Assembly: GCF_021538895.1 (NCBI RefSeq)
Contig: NZ_JADDRL010000076.1
Coordinates: 1-47,398 of the forward strand
Reading direction: 5' to 3'
Source of the DNA: Streptomyces olivochromogenes
GTDB lineage: Bacteria > Actinomycetota > Actinomycetes > Streptomycetales > Streptomycetaceae
DNA: 47,398 bases
Positions 8,337 to 17,173 of this stretch are shown here, piece by piece. The notes under the pieces were generated by a model. The model was given only the letters and a program-made list of their open reading frames with translations, was not told the origin of the DNA and did not search any database. Made by a program: the position numbers and the translations under genes. Within the stretch, counting starts at the first letter, position 1. Each line of letters begins with the position of its first letter.

Positions 8337-8843
8337 ATGAAGTTCAGCCCGGCCCGTGCCACGACCGCGCTGATCGGCGCCACAGCCGTCTGCGCCGCTT
8401 TCGGCACCACAGCTTCCGCCGCACAACCCGCCGAACAGCGCCTGCCGAAGGCCGTTACGGCCTGGGCCGCAGCCTGGAACGGCACCGACCCCCAAGCGCT
8501 CGGCGCTCTGTTCACCACCAACGGCACCTATACCGACCAGGGCCTGGGCGTCACCTTCCACGGCCGCAAGGAAATCGCAGGCTGGAAGGCTCGCTCCGAC
8601 GCCCTTATCGACAACATCCACGTCACCGTCCGAGCCGCATACCGCGACAGCGACCACATCACCATCAAGGCCGTCTACGCCGGGCACCTCAAGGGAGCGC
8701 CCAAGCCCTTCGCCGTGCCGATGGCCACTCTCCTCGAACTCGACAACCGCCACCGGATCAGGTCCGACCAGGACTACTACGCTCTCAACGCCGTCCTCGC
8801 CCAGTCCGGCCTGCCCGCGGACTGGACCCCGCCCACTCACTGA
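8337..8843 (+). CDS. Secreted SnoaL-like protein
   Basis: A 168-residue protein with a Sec signal peptide: charged start MKFSPAR, a hydrophobic Ala-rich core, and likely cleavage after TASAA. The mature part is a SnoaL/NTF2-type domain (VTAWAAAWNGTDPQALGALF, then TYTDQGLGVTFHGRKEI). The ATG is chosen for AAAGGAAC upstream and the signal peptide. It is probably co-transcribed with the cytoplasmic SnoaL gene before it. Secreted SnoaL proteins have no settled function; the domain may bind or isomerise a small hydrophobic ligand outside the cell. Confidence 0.88.
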   Translation: MKFSPARATTALIGATAVCAAFGTTASAAQPAEQRLPKAVTAWAAAWNGTDPQALGALFTTNGTYTDQGLGVTFHGRKEIAGWKARSDALIDNIHVTVRAAYRDSDHITIKAVYAGHLKGAPKPFAVPMATLLELDNRHRIRSDQDYYALNAVLAQSGLPADWTPPTH

Positions 8844-9440
8844 GCGGCGAGACCGACGTCTGTCTGGTCTGGTGACTCCCGTGGAAGAGACCTGAACTGT
8901 TCGGGCCCGGGCCGTTCCCTGGTTAGGCGCCCAGCGCTTGTCATGAAGACCCGCGTCCGCCTAGTGAACTTCACCCTCGATTTGCGGACCGAAGATGGCA
9001 GTTACTCAGTCCGTGTGTCAACTCCAGCCAGTAAAGGACCTGTTGGATACGTCGAGCCGCTGCGCCCCACAGAGGCATTGTGCAGGCACAACCCAGTACC
9101 TCACCTTGCACCGGCCGACACTCGCAGGATGAGCATCACACTCTCCATTCCCCTTGCCCTCTTGGCAATTCACGGAAGCGTGTGGAAAGTTGAGTACCAC
9201 CAACTCGACATACCGAACGGCGAATGGGCGGGGGCTACTTCCCCTTGTCCGACAAGATCAACGTGTGCACAGGCGACCAGGCGATGTGTTCACCTGGTCG
9301 CCCGTGGCCGTTCCGAAGGGAACATGTACTGGCGTACCAAGGCCCGCCGGATCTCGCCAGCGTCCGCTCAAGGCCCGTGCCACCACGTCGAAGTGCCGCT
9401 TCGACACGGGTTGGCTACCGATCTCCGAGCCCGCCTCTCG
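8844..9440. other. Non-coding stretch, partly a copy of a lysR upstream region
   Basis: No intact gene. Around 9150-9200 it resembles the stretch before the intact lysR at 36544: both have CCCCTTG, then TTGGCAA, then GTGTGGAAAGTTGA in order (second copy 36311-36346). This supports a past duplication of a LysR locus together with its upstream DNA. Confidence 0.5.
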
Positions 9441-9770
9441 GTGCGGCGTCCTGTCTACCGCTACGGACGTGTCGGCAAGGCCGCGAGCCTGCTCGGCCTG
9501 TCCCAGCCGACCGTCGCACGTCATCTCAAGACACTTGAACGCAGCACAGGACGCCAGCTCTTCGACCGCCGGACCCGAGGGGTCGCCCCGGCGTCCGGGG
9601 CAGGAATCCTCCTCGCCGCCCGGCTCGCCACCCACGCTGGGGGCACCGAGCGACCTGCTCTCCGTCCACGTCCTGCCCAAACTGACCCCGCTACCGGAAC
9701 GCGGCACCCACCCTCACCATCGCCGACCTCCGCACCATCGTCACCGCCGTCACAGCCGGCACCGGCCGCC
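9441..9770 (+). pseudogene. Decayed LysR regulator, paralogue of the gene at 36544
   Basis: Translation gives RVGKAASLLGLSQPTVARHL and LFDRRTRGVAP, matching the helix-turn-helix of the intact LysR at 36544 (KAAVLLGLSQPAVSRHL, LFDRLGRGVAP). In another frame follows LGAPSDLLSVHVLPKLTPL, identical to a segment of that protein, and then a piece matching LTVADLRTVV. The N-terminus, most of the effector domain and the end are missing, and at least one frameshift separates the pieces. It is therefore a remnant and not expected to make a working protein. Confidence 0.85.
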
Positions 9771-10018
9771 ATGACGCCAGCAATGGGCAACTCTCAGAGC
9801 AGGCAAGGTGTTTGCTACGAATCAACTGAGTGGCAGCCGCACCGGAGACGGAACTGCGTGCCCACGCGCCACGCATGACAGCTGGCGCCGCGCACCGACG
9901 GTCAGATCCCACGGTGCGCTGCAGGGTCGTAAGGCAAAGCGTCAGGCGCAGTGCGTCGACATCGATGCGCCAGGGCCTTCCCTGCTATGGTCTGACCCCC
10001 ACCGCACGGCAAGCATGA

Positions 10019-10627
10019 TCAGGTGGAGACAGGCTCCTTGTCCGCCACCGAAGCGGCAACCGCGGTATAGAACACAGACTTGCCCTGCTTACTGCGCCGG
10101 ACCTGCCCCTTCGCCACCATCGCCTCAAGCGTGCTGCGCACAACAGTGATCTTGATGCCCCGATCCCGGTACGCCTCACTCAAAGCATCAGTGACGACAA
10201 GAGCCGAACACGGCCGCCCTTGCTCACTGAGGTACCCCACCACGAGATCACGCAGAGTCGGAGTGCTCCGCCCACCCGGAGCGGCAACAGCAGACCCCGC
10301 CGAGGACACCGCCCGCTCGGACGTTGACTGCTCGCCCCGATCCGCCTCCGGCCTGGCAGCCCCTGACCCCACACCACCCTGCGACGGCACAGGGACACCG
10401 GGGCCGGCCTGCGGCAACGTCCCGCCAGACCCCTCCACATCTCCAAGCGCCTGCTGCATATTGGCCAACAGAACCTGGTTACCCCGCAAGGTCTCCAACC
10501 GCTCCTGCAGAGCAGCCACCTCACTGACCAACCGCTCCTGCTCCTGAGCGTTGCGCTCCAAGTCCTCCGCCAACCGCGCCGCATACAGCGGCTTGAGATT
10601 GGCGATGTCGTCCTGAATGTCAGCCAC
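10019..10627 (-). CDS. Coiled-coil and winged-helix protein, unknown role
   Basis: A 202-residue protein. Residues about 8-65 form a Glu/Leu-rich coiled coil (DLERNAQEQERLVSEVAALQ). A Gly/Pro/Ser-rich linker follows, and then from about residue 125 a winged-helix-like domain (TLRDLVVGYLSEQGRPCSAL, then a wing near RRSKQGKSVFYT). The GTG start is chosen for AGGGAGGG just upstream; an in-frame ATG 24 nt earlier lacks such a site. The same architecture recurs in the small gene at 16262 inside the IS element. It may bind DNA as a dimer; I do not recognise a named family. Confidence 0.75.
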   Translation of the reverse strand: MADIQDDIANLKPLYAARLAEDLERNAQEQERLVSEVAALQERLETLRGNQVLLANMQQALGDVEGSGGTLPQAGPGVPVPSQGGVGSGAARPEADRGEQSTSERAVSSAGSAVAAPGGRSTPTLRDLVVGYLSEQGRPCSALVVTDALSEAYRDRGIKITVVRSTLEAMVAKGQVRRSKQGKSVFYTAVAASVADKEPVST

Positions 10628-11399
10628 GTTGGCCCTCCCTGCCGGAATCACCTGCCATTGCGTTACTGGATAGTACTCACAACAATTACGAATATCTCAA
10701 GCACGCACCCAATCTCCAACACCACCTGTGATGGATCCGTTGCAACGCCGGGCCCGACATCGGCCTTCCAGCAGAGCGGCCGCCGAGGCAAGTAACTGGC
10801 CGTACTCCTGAGCGGTGGTCGGCACGGCCGGGGCCTGCGCTCTCGGTACACCAGGCGTGCCGGAATGCTGGCACTGAGCGCCTGAGGGGGCCCGAGCAGG
10901 AGTCCTGCCAGTTCTCACTCCACTCGTTGGAATGGTGGTCCGGTCAAACAACCCCTGACGCGCCATCAGACAACCATACCCGTGTGGACGCATTGGCGAG
11001 CGTCTCATCGACGCCGTCTGCAGCAAGGGCGCCGCCCTCAGGACACACAGCCGGTTACTCCATGGGCCTGGCCGGAGAAGACATCCGCGGCAAGCCAGGA
11101 GTAACCATGGCACCCGGGAGAGAGTCACCTACACGGGCCGCCGCGAGCCTGTGGTGTGCTCCCGTGAGTCACCGGTGAAGGCAGCCGGCAGACGGCACCC
11201 GCAACACGGAAGGCCCTGCTTTCATCGGGGCCCCACCCTCCGACACCACCCACCCAAGCTCTCCCCCCCGGCCGAGCCAAGGCAGCGAGCGACTGGAATC
11301 CACTCATCCCGTTTCGGGCCCTGCGCGATTGAGTCGAATGGGTTATCGTTCTTCGCCGACCTGTCCCATTCACGAATGGGAAGCGTAGAAGGAGACCCG
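10628..11399. other. Long intergenic stretch, no gene recognised
   Basis: About 770 bp between the divergent coiled-coil gene and the kinase gene. I see no convincing coding frame, RNA gene or repeat. The promoters for both neighbours should lie here. Confidence 0.4.
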
Positions 11400-12917
11400 G
11401 TGTCCGATCTTGGGCGGCTCGTCGTCGGCCGGTACCTGCTCGTGGAGCGGGTGGGTAGCGGTGGCATGGGCACCGTGTGGCGTGCCGAGGATCAGCTACT
11501 CGGCCGTCATGTCGCCGTGAAGAAGCTGCGCGTCCCGCCGCACTTGCACGACGACCAGGTCCAGACGCTCCACGAACGCACCCGGCGCGAGGCCCGCAGT
11601 GCCGCCCGAATCGCCCACCCGAACGTGATCGTGGTGCACGACGTCGTCGATGACGAGGGCCTGCCGTGCATCGTCATGGAGTACATACCTTCACTCACGC
11701 TGGGTGACGTTCTCAAGCGTCGGGGTGCGCTGCCACCCGAGGAAGCCGCCCGGATCGGCCATGCCGTGGCAGCTGCCCTGCGCGCCGCCCACGACGCCGG
11801 GGTGCTGCACCGGGACGTCAAACCCGCCAACGTTCTGCTCGGCGACGACGGGCGGATCGTCCTCACCGACTTCGGGATCGCCGTTGAGTCGGGAACGTCC
11901 TCACTGACCAAGTCCGGTGAGTTGATCGGTAGCATCCGTTACCTTGCGCCCGAACGCCTCAAAAGCGGAAATGTCGGGCCTGGCCCCGCCAGTGACCTGT
12001 GGGCCGTCGGAGCGATGCTCTACCAGGCGGTCGAGGGACGGCACCCGTTCCTGCGTGATACCCCGATCGAGATCGCCTACGCCATCGCCACCGAACCGTA
12101 CGAGCCGCTACGCCGTGCCGGGGACCTGGCCCCGGTGATCGAGGGCCTGCTCGTCAAAGACCCGGACCAACGCTTGGACGTACGGGAGGTCGAACGCCGC
12201 CTGAAGGATGTGATCACCGGTACCCGAACCGCTCCCGTCGATTCCCCCACGCGGCCCGCCCGTATCGGTGACCTCATGCCTGCCGAAGCAAAGCCCGCCG
12301 GCAACCGCCGTCGCACAGTATTGCGATCGGCCGTGGCGGCGGCACTCGTCACCACCGCGGCAGGCGGGGCACTGTGGTGGCTCAAGGACCCTGCCGGCAC
12401 ACCGAGTGGCCATGCCGCCCGAACCCCCTCCGTCTCCTCCCCGACTGCCAGCCCCACCCTGCCGCCCGTGCCGGCCGGATACCACCTCAAGAAGGCGGAC
12501 AGCGGCATCCTGGTGCCCGTGCCGGACGGCTGGACCAGCAAGACGCTGCCCGGTGGTGAGGTCGCCTACATTGATCCGTCCGGCCTGGTGGGGCTGAGGA
12601 TCAACGTCGTCCGGTTCGCGGGCTCCGATCCGCTGCGGCACTGGCGTGAAACGGAAGAGGACCAGACTCGACGTGACAACCCCGGCTATGAGCGAGTGAG
12701 GATGGCCGCAACAACCTTCCGCGGACGACCGGCCGGGTATTGGGAGTTCACCTTCGACGGCCGAGCACGCAAGTACCGGGCAGCCGAGTTGGCCTTCGCC
12801 GCCGCGGACGACACCCAGTACGTGATCTACCTCTCCGCACCGAACGCGCAATGGCAGACCTACCGGCGTGTCTTCGACACGGCCACGGGCGGAGCTCACC
12901 TGAGCAACGACGCCTGA
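11400..12917 (+). CDS. Membrane-anchored Ser/Thr protein kinase (PknB-type)
   Basis: A 505-residue eukaryotic-type kinase. The N-terminal kinase domain is complete: glycine loop VGSGGMGTVW, Lys in HVAVKKL, catalytic loop HRDVKPANVLL, DFG, and APERL. A Pro/Thr-rich juxtamembrane part follows, then one transmembrane helix (VAAALVTTAAGGALWWL, near residue 320), and an extracellular domain of about 160 residues. That domain lacks PASTA repeats, so the sensing part differs from PknB itself. GTG start chosen for AGAAGGAG upstream. It stands alone with no phosphatase or obvious substrate gene beside it. Confidence 0.93.
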   Translation: MSDLGRLVVGRYLLVERVGSGGMGTVWRAEDQLLGRHVAVKKLRVPPHLHDDQVQTLHERTRREARSAARIAHPNVIVVHDVVDDEGLPCIVMEYIPSLTLGDVLKRRGALPPEEAARIGHAVAAALRAAHDAGVLHRDVKPANVLLGDDGRIVLTDFGIAVESGTSSLTKSGELIGSIRYLAPERLKSGNVGPGPASDLWAVGAMLYQAVEGRHPFLRDTPIEIAYAIATEPYEPLRRAGDLAPVIEGLLVKDPDQRLDVREVERRLKDVITGTRTAPVDSPTRPARIGDLMPAEAKPAGNRRRTVLRSAVAAALVTTAAGGALWWLKDPAGTPSGHAARTPSVSSPTASPTLPPVPAGYHLKKADSGILVPVPDGWTSKTLPGGEVAYIDPSGLVGLRINVVRFAGSDPLRHWRETEEDQTRRDNPGYERVRMAATTFRGRPAGYWEFTFDGRARKYRAAELAFAAADDTQYVIYLSAPNAQWQTYRRVFDTATGGAHLSNDA

Positions 12918-13260
12918 CGGCCAACTAGCCGGAAGGGCAGAGCGGTCCCACAACCGCATCCGGGAGAAGCACGATTCCCGCACCGGCTTCCGGCACGCCG
13001 CGCCCCGATGATCAGGCCCGTGGGGTCGGCGGTGCCGGGGATGATGAACCACCGCTGCCCCGCGGTTGGCCCGCCAGTGCCATCCTGCCGGATCGCTTGC
13101 GATTCACCGATGTGCAGGCCCAGGTAGGCGGGGCGCACACAGCGGCATGACTGCGGCACGCCACCCGAGCACGACAGTGCCGCCCTGACCGAACCCGCAT
13201 ACGCCGACCCGCGACGCAAGCACCGGCCCGCCCATCAACACCATGCATCAGCATGATGCA
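12918..13260. other. Decayed stretch, no intact gene
   Basis: Short pieces that look formerly coding on the minus strand (for example RVGVCGFGQGGTVVLG around 13150-13205, resembling a hydrolase elbow without its nucleophile) occur in shifting frames. Nothing intact can be annotated. Confidence 0.35.
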
Positions 13261-13470
13261 GGGGACAGCGCTGTACCGGCGGAGAGGGACACAGCGCTGT
13301 CCAGCAGTCGCACCCGGGAAGCGAAGGTTTCCCACGCCGGACCCGGCGGAAGACCGGTTCCGCCGAGATTCCGGCTCCTCAGCCGGGAAACCTCCGTCCC
13401 GGGCGCTACATGGATCATGGATCCCCTTGACCTGCGCAGGGAGATACCAGCCACCGATAACGCACGGCTA
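13261..13470 (+). repeat. Dispersed repeat with paired ACAGCGCTGT palindromes, copy A
   Basis: Begins GGGGACAGCGCTGT and has a second ACAGCGCTGTCC 26 bp on (AGCGCT cores at 13267 and 13293). About 110 bp later comes GCGCTACATGGATCATGGA, a segment nearly identical to one in copy B, followed by GGGAGATACCAGCCACCGATAAC. A third, shorter copy (C) is at 26034. The palindromes resemble LacI-type operators in shape (central CG). Copy A lies upstream of the alpha-galactosidase fragment. Confidence 0.75.
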
Positions 13471-14050
13471 TCCGAGGCCGTCAGATCCGGCATCGAGCCG
13501 GATACGGCATGACAACCCTCATCAACATGCCACGTTCTAAATCGGGTTGAGAAGTCGTCATGCATTGACGCACTCCTTGACGGAGGTATGCCCCCGACCT
13601 GGGTGTACTTGCGGATCTCGACGGGCCCTGCCGCAGTCGCACCGGTTTCGCCCGGACCGCCGACGACGCCGTCCGCGCTGAGCACGCTAACTCTCTCCTA
13701 TCACCCTTTGCCATCATCACACCTGCCACATGGGCCCCGACACTCGACCGATGGCACCTCCCCCACATCCAAGGAGCCATCGATGGGCGTTTCCCTGCGT
13801 CGGGTCCCGACGGCGGCGGTTCCCAGGTCACGGACTCATCATCGTCCAACTGGCCTCCACGGCACCGGCCCAGCTCTAGGCATCCAACGCCGGACACCCC
13901 GTCCTGCGGCCGAAGCCCGTCATTGGACCTACGACGCCTCGGGTGCGCCCTCGTTCGCGTCCAAACGAATGTTGGTCTTCGGCTCATAGCGCTCCATGCC
14001 GCCGTTCGGCGAGGACAGCGAACCGACCGTTCGGCGGTGCCCCACCCCAA
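13471..14050. other. Non-coding or decayed stretch before the galactosidase fragment
   Basis: Presumably where the missing front of the alpha-galactosidase gene once was. I cannot identify its catalytic part in any frame. Confidence 0.35.
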
Positions 14051-14359
14051 GAGCTGATCGCGGTCGACCAGGACCGGTTGGGGCGGCAGGCCACTGTGCT
14101 GTCGTCCAGTGGGGGCCGCTGGGTCATCGTCAAACAACTCGCCGACGGCAGCCGTGCGGTGGCCTTGTTCAACGAGACCGGCCAGCCCCAGACCATCAGC
14201 ACGACCGCCAGAGCGGTTCAACTGCCCACCGCAAGCACGTACACCGTCCGCGATCTGTGGCAGCACACCGACACCCGTACGACGGGAAACATCACTGCCA
14301 CCGTGCCCGCTCACGGAACCGTCGTTTACCGGGTCTCCCCCGCTACGACAGGCAACTGA
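14051..14359 (+). pseudogene. C-terminal fragment of GH27-type alpha-galactosidase
   Basis: About 102 residues beginning ELIAVDQDRLGRQATVL, which is the junction between catalytic barrel and C-terminal beta domain in GH27 alpha-galactosidases. It runs through WVIVKQLADGSRAVALFN to VPAHGTVVYRVSP and a stop. The whole catalytic domain, signal peptide and start are absent, so this is a remnant. Its own terminator is still present downstream. The neighbouring FadR-type regulator resembles galactonate regulators, which fits a former galactoside-use locus. Confidence 0.8.
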
Positions 14360-14386
14360 CCAACCACGCATACCGCCTGACACGCA

Positions 14387-14417
14387 CTCCCCCCTCGCTC
14401 CTGAATCGAGGGGGGAG
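14387..14417 (+). terminator. Terminator after galactosidase fragment
   Basis: An 11-bp perfect stem, CTCCCCCCTCG/CGAGGGGGGAG, with a 9-nt loop. It lies between the convergent fragment and the FadR-type gene and may serve both. Confidence 0.75.
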
Positions 14418-14477
14418 CTCAGTCACCGATTCGGCTACGCCGCCACACGGCCGACTAGCGCTGCGTTGCCTCACGTC

Positions 14478-15206
14478 CTAAGCGTAGGGGGCATCAGCCG
14501 TGCCGGACTCGTGCGCTCTTTCGCCTAGGAGGCGACGCATGGCGTGTTCTGCCGCGTCCGGGTCCTGCTCTCGTACGGCCTCAAGAACGGCCCGGAAGCG
14601 GGACATGAGGTTCACGTCGAGCGGGTGGGCATCGTGGGCCAGGTGGGCGCGATGGGCCACGTCCGCGGCGACGACTGGGTGCATGCGTATGAGTAGTTCG
14701 TTGTGGGTGGCGGCGAGCACCGCCCGGTGAAAGGCCTGGCCAGCCATCAGGGTGTGCTCAGAGCCGGCTTGCTCCTGCATCGCGGTCAGCGCCGTCTGTA
14801 AGGCTTCCAAGTCCGTGTCCGTTCGGCGGATGGCGGCCAGCCGGGCGGCGGCGGGCTCGACGATGCTGCGCACCTCGCCGAGGCTGTGAAGCAGTGCACC
14901 GTCGGCGGCGGTGCCGCATCCGTCCCCGAACTGCCAGCGCAACACGTCGGCGTCCAGGAGATTCCAGTCGGTCCGGGGACGCACGAACGTGCCACGCCGT
15001 TGGCGGGCGTCGACCATTCCTTTGGCCACGAGCACCTTCAGGGCCTCACGCAGAGCGGTCAGGCTGACGCCCAGTTCACCTCTGAGGGCCCCGATATTGA
15101 GGGTGGCTCCCTCGGGGATCTGACCGCTGAGCACGCGGTGACCGAGAGTCTCCACGGTCCGGCCGTGCACTCCACGGCGCGCGTAGGACTGCAAGCTGTC
15201 CGCCAC
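14478..15206 (-). CDS. FadR/GntR family regulator (FCD domain)
   Basis: A 242-residue repressor. The N-terminal GntR winged helix spans about residues 10-80 (LSGQIPEGATLNIGALRGEL, then SLTALREALKVL). The segment WNLLDADVLRWQF follows and is typical of the galactonate-responsive DgoR branch. The FCD effector domain then carries metal-ligand histidines in AFHRAVL and around HRAHLAHDAH. The GTG start is chosen because GGAGG and AAGGAAG precede it; the frame is open to 15254. It is next to a galactosidase remnant, so sugar-acid sensing is an inference. Confidence 0.9.
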   Translation of the reverse strand: MADSLQSYARRGVHGRTVETLGHRVLSGQIPEGATLNIGALRGELGVSLTALREALKVLVAKGMVDARQRRGTFVRPRTDWNLLDADVLRWQFGDGCGTAADGALLHSLGEVRSIVEPAAARLAAIRRTDTDLEALQTALTAMQEQAGSEHTLMAGQAFHRAVLAATHNELLIRMHPVVAADVAHRAHLAHDAHPLDVNLMSRFRAVLEAVREQDPDAAEHAMRRLLGERAHESGTADAPYA

Positions 15207-15332
15207 TTCTTCCTTGCCTCCCGAGGCCGACGCAGGACCCCTGAACGACGACAATGCTGATCGCTTACGCCACTACACGCTCAAGGCGGGCCGAACCCTC
15301 CGGTTGGGGACCGTTGGACCAGTGGGCTCTCA

Positions 15333-15350
15333 GAGGGCGGTATGAGACTT
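15333..15350 (+). repeat. Left terminal inverted repeat of the IS
   Basis: GAGGGCGGTATGAGACTT, preceded by TCA. It overlaps an internal palindrome, GTATGA-GACT-TCATAC (15340-15355), a possible binding site for the transposase or one of the regulators. Confidence 0.6.
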
Positions 15351-15434
15351 CATACGGGTTTTGTCGTCACCTGAACGTGTGACGGTGCGGCATCCCGGCC
15401 GGTCGGCGGCCATGGGCATGTTGGGCTGGTCGCT

Positions 15435-16265
15435 GTGAGCGAGCGCAAGCCCTACAAGACCGACGTGAGTGACGAGCAGTGGGCGCTGGTCGAGCCTGTG
15501 ATCGCCGCGTGGAAAGCCGCGCATCCCTCGGTCAGCGGCCATCAGGGCCGGTACGCGATGCGGGAGATCGTCAACGCGCTGCTCTACCAGGGCCGCACCG
15601 GCTGTCAGTGGGAACTGCTCCCGCACGATTTTCCGCCGGCCGGCGCGGTGAAGTACTACTTCTACACCTGGCGTGACGACGGCATCGACCAGACCATTCA
15701 CGACCTGCTGCGCTGGCAGGTGCGGGAAATGGCGCGCCGGAAGGCGGACCCGAGCCTGGTGGTGCTCGACACCCAGAGCGTGCACGCGGCAGCTGGGGTG
15801 CCCGCTGAGTCGACGGGGCGTGATGCGGCAAAAAAAGTACCGGGCCGCAAGCGCGGCCTGGCCGTTGACATTCCGGGGCTGGTGATCGCGGTGGTTGTGG
15901 CGGCCGCGTCGGCGCACGAGAACGCCGTCGGGATCGCGCTGCTGGACAAGGTCGCCGCCGACACCGACACCGTGCAGAAGGCCCTGGTCGACCAGGGCTT
16001 CAAGAACGCCGTCGTCGCGCACGGGGAGAAGGCGGGCATCGAGGTGGAGATCGTCGAGCGCAATCCCGCGCAGACCGGGTTCGTTCCCCAGGCCAAGCGG
16101 TGGGTCGTGGAACGCGCCTATGGGATCTTGATGTTGCACCGCCGGCTGGTGCGCGACTACGAGCACCTGCCCCGCAGTTCGGAGTCGCGGGTGTACTGGG
16201 CGATGACCGCGGTGATACTGCGCCGGCTGACCGCGGCGACCGTGCCCGCCTGGCGCACCGCATGA
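15435..16265 (+). CDS. IS5 family transposase
   Basis: A 276-residue DDE transposase that looks intact. The N-terminal DUF4096-type region is present (TDVSDEQWALVEPVI, then RYAMREIVNALLYQGRTGCQ). The catalytic core has the first Asp in LVVLDTQSVH and the Glu in RWVVERAYGIL, with the usual YREK-like arrangement after it (LHRRLVRDYE). GTG start. The stop overlaps the ATG of the next gene as ATGA, so the two are translationally coupled. An intact frame suggests recent activity. Confidence 0.95.
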   Translation: MSERKPYKTDVSDEQWALVEPVIAAWKAAHPSVSGHQGRYAMREIVNALLYQGRTGCQWELLPHDFPPAGAVKYYFYTWRDDGIDQTIHDLLRWQVREMARRKADPSLVVLDTQSVHAAAGVPAESTGRDAAKKVPGRKRGLAVDIPGLVIAVVVAAASAHENAVGIALLDKVAADTDTVQKALVDQGFKNAVVAHGEKAGIEVEIVERNPAQTGFVPQAKRWVVERAYGILMLHRRLVRDYEHLPRSSESRVYWAMTAVILRRLTAATVPAWRTA

Positions 16266-16702
16266 CCGGCGGGGAGCTGACGCTCGGCGCGGTGCTGGCA
16301 CGGCTGGAGGAGCGGGAACGCGAGATCACCGCGCAGGCCGAGACGACGCGGGAACAGATCACGCAGCTGACCGCCCAGCTCGACGAACTCGGCCGGGCCG
16401 CCGAAGAAGTCCGGATCACCCGCAAGACGCTGTTGGCGCTGCCGGACCCGCAACCGTCCGCGCCGCCGGTACTGAAACTGCCGGATCACCCGGCCTACCA
16501 GCAGATCATGGCGGTGTTCACCGCGGCCGACCATCCGCTGCGTGCGCGGCAGGTGTGCGAGGCGATGGACCTGGAGATCGCGCCCAACAACATCAACAAC
16601 GTCCGCCTCAAGCTCAAGCGGCTGGCCGACCGCGGAATCCTGGCCGAAACCGAGCCAGGACTGTTCACCAGGCCAGGACCGCAATCGGGAATTCAGCCCT
16701 GA
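16262..16702 (+). CDS. Coiled-coil and winged-helix protein coupled to transposase
   Basis: A 146-residue protein. Residues about 5-50 form a long coiled coil (VLARLEEREREITAQAETTR), then a Pro-rich linker and a winged-helix-like domain (YQQIMAVFTAADHPLRARQV, then NNINNVRLKLKRLADRGIL). Its ATG overlaps the transposase stop by 4 nt, so it is made with the transposase. It may regulate transposition or act as a DNA-binding accessory. The architecture matches the free-standing gene at 10019-10627, though the sequences differ. I know of no named family. Confidence 0.8.
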   Translation: MTGGELTLGAVLARLEEREREITAQAETTREQITQLTAQLDELGRAAEEVRITRKTLLALPDPQPSAPPVLKLPDHPAYQQIMAVFTAADHPLRARQVCEAMDLEIAPNNINNVRLKLKRLADRGILAETEPGLFTRPGPQSGIQP

Positions 16703-16711
16703 CCAGCACGC

Positions 16712-16981
16712 CTACTCGAGGTCCTTGGCCGAGTCGGCCGATGCCTCACGCCCCATCGCCTCGGACGGTGCGGTCTTGATGCTGCCCGGAGCCCAGCCGA
16801 GGAGTTCCTCGAAGCTTCGGGCAACGGTCGGGGTGGGCAGGTCCCCACGGCCGCGTTCGAAGGTCCTGATGGTCGCCTCACTCAGCCAGGTGCGGCGCGC
16901 GAGTTCACGCTCCGAGATGCCTTCGGCCTCACGGAACTCGATGAGGGCTCTCGCCAGCCGTGTCGAATCCTCTCCACTCAT
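16712..16981 (-). CDS. Small XRE-type helix-turn-helix protein
   Basis: An 89-residue protein with a Cro/CI-like helix-turn-helix (LIEFREAEGISERELARRTW, then SEATIRTFERGRGDLPTP). The ATG at 16979-16981 is chosen where the fold begins; no good ribosome binding site precedes it, so it may be leaderless. It is convergent with the transposase accessory gene, with 9 nt between stops, and lies within the proposed IS bounds. It may be a repressor of the element, or a resident gene if the right end is elsewhere. Confidence 0.8.
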   Translation of the reverse strand: MSGEDSTRLARALIEFREAEGISERELARRTWLSEATIRTFERGRGDLPTPTVARSFEELLGWAPGSIKTAPSEAMGREASADSAKDLE

Positions 16982-17173
16982 GACCGCAGTATGTCGCCGA
17001 GCCCGGGCCGGGATGGCCCTCTTGCTCGGTCCCATGCCAGGGCACCGGGCCGCGGCAACACGCCCACCAGGCCGAATCCCAGTCGGATTTGTTCGTCCTC
17101 GGCATGCAACCGGCACTCGTTAACAGCCCTGATCTGCACGCCAATCCCATAACAGAGTCAGATACAAGGCAAA

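Noticed and set aside
8943..9440. Possible gene upstream of the lysR remnant
   Set aside because: No consistent frame or start; the segment is better explained as a copy of upstream DNA from the lysR locus.
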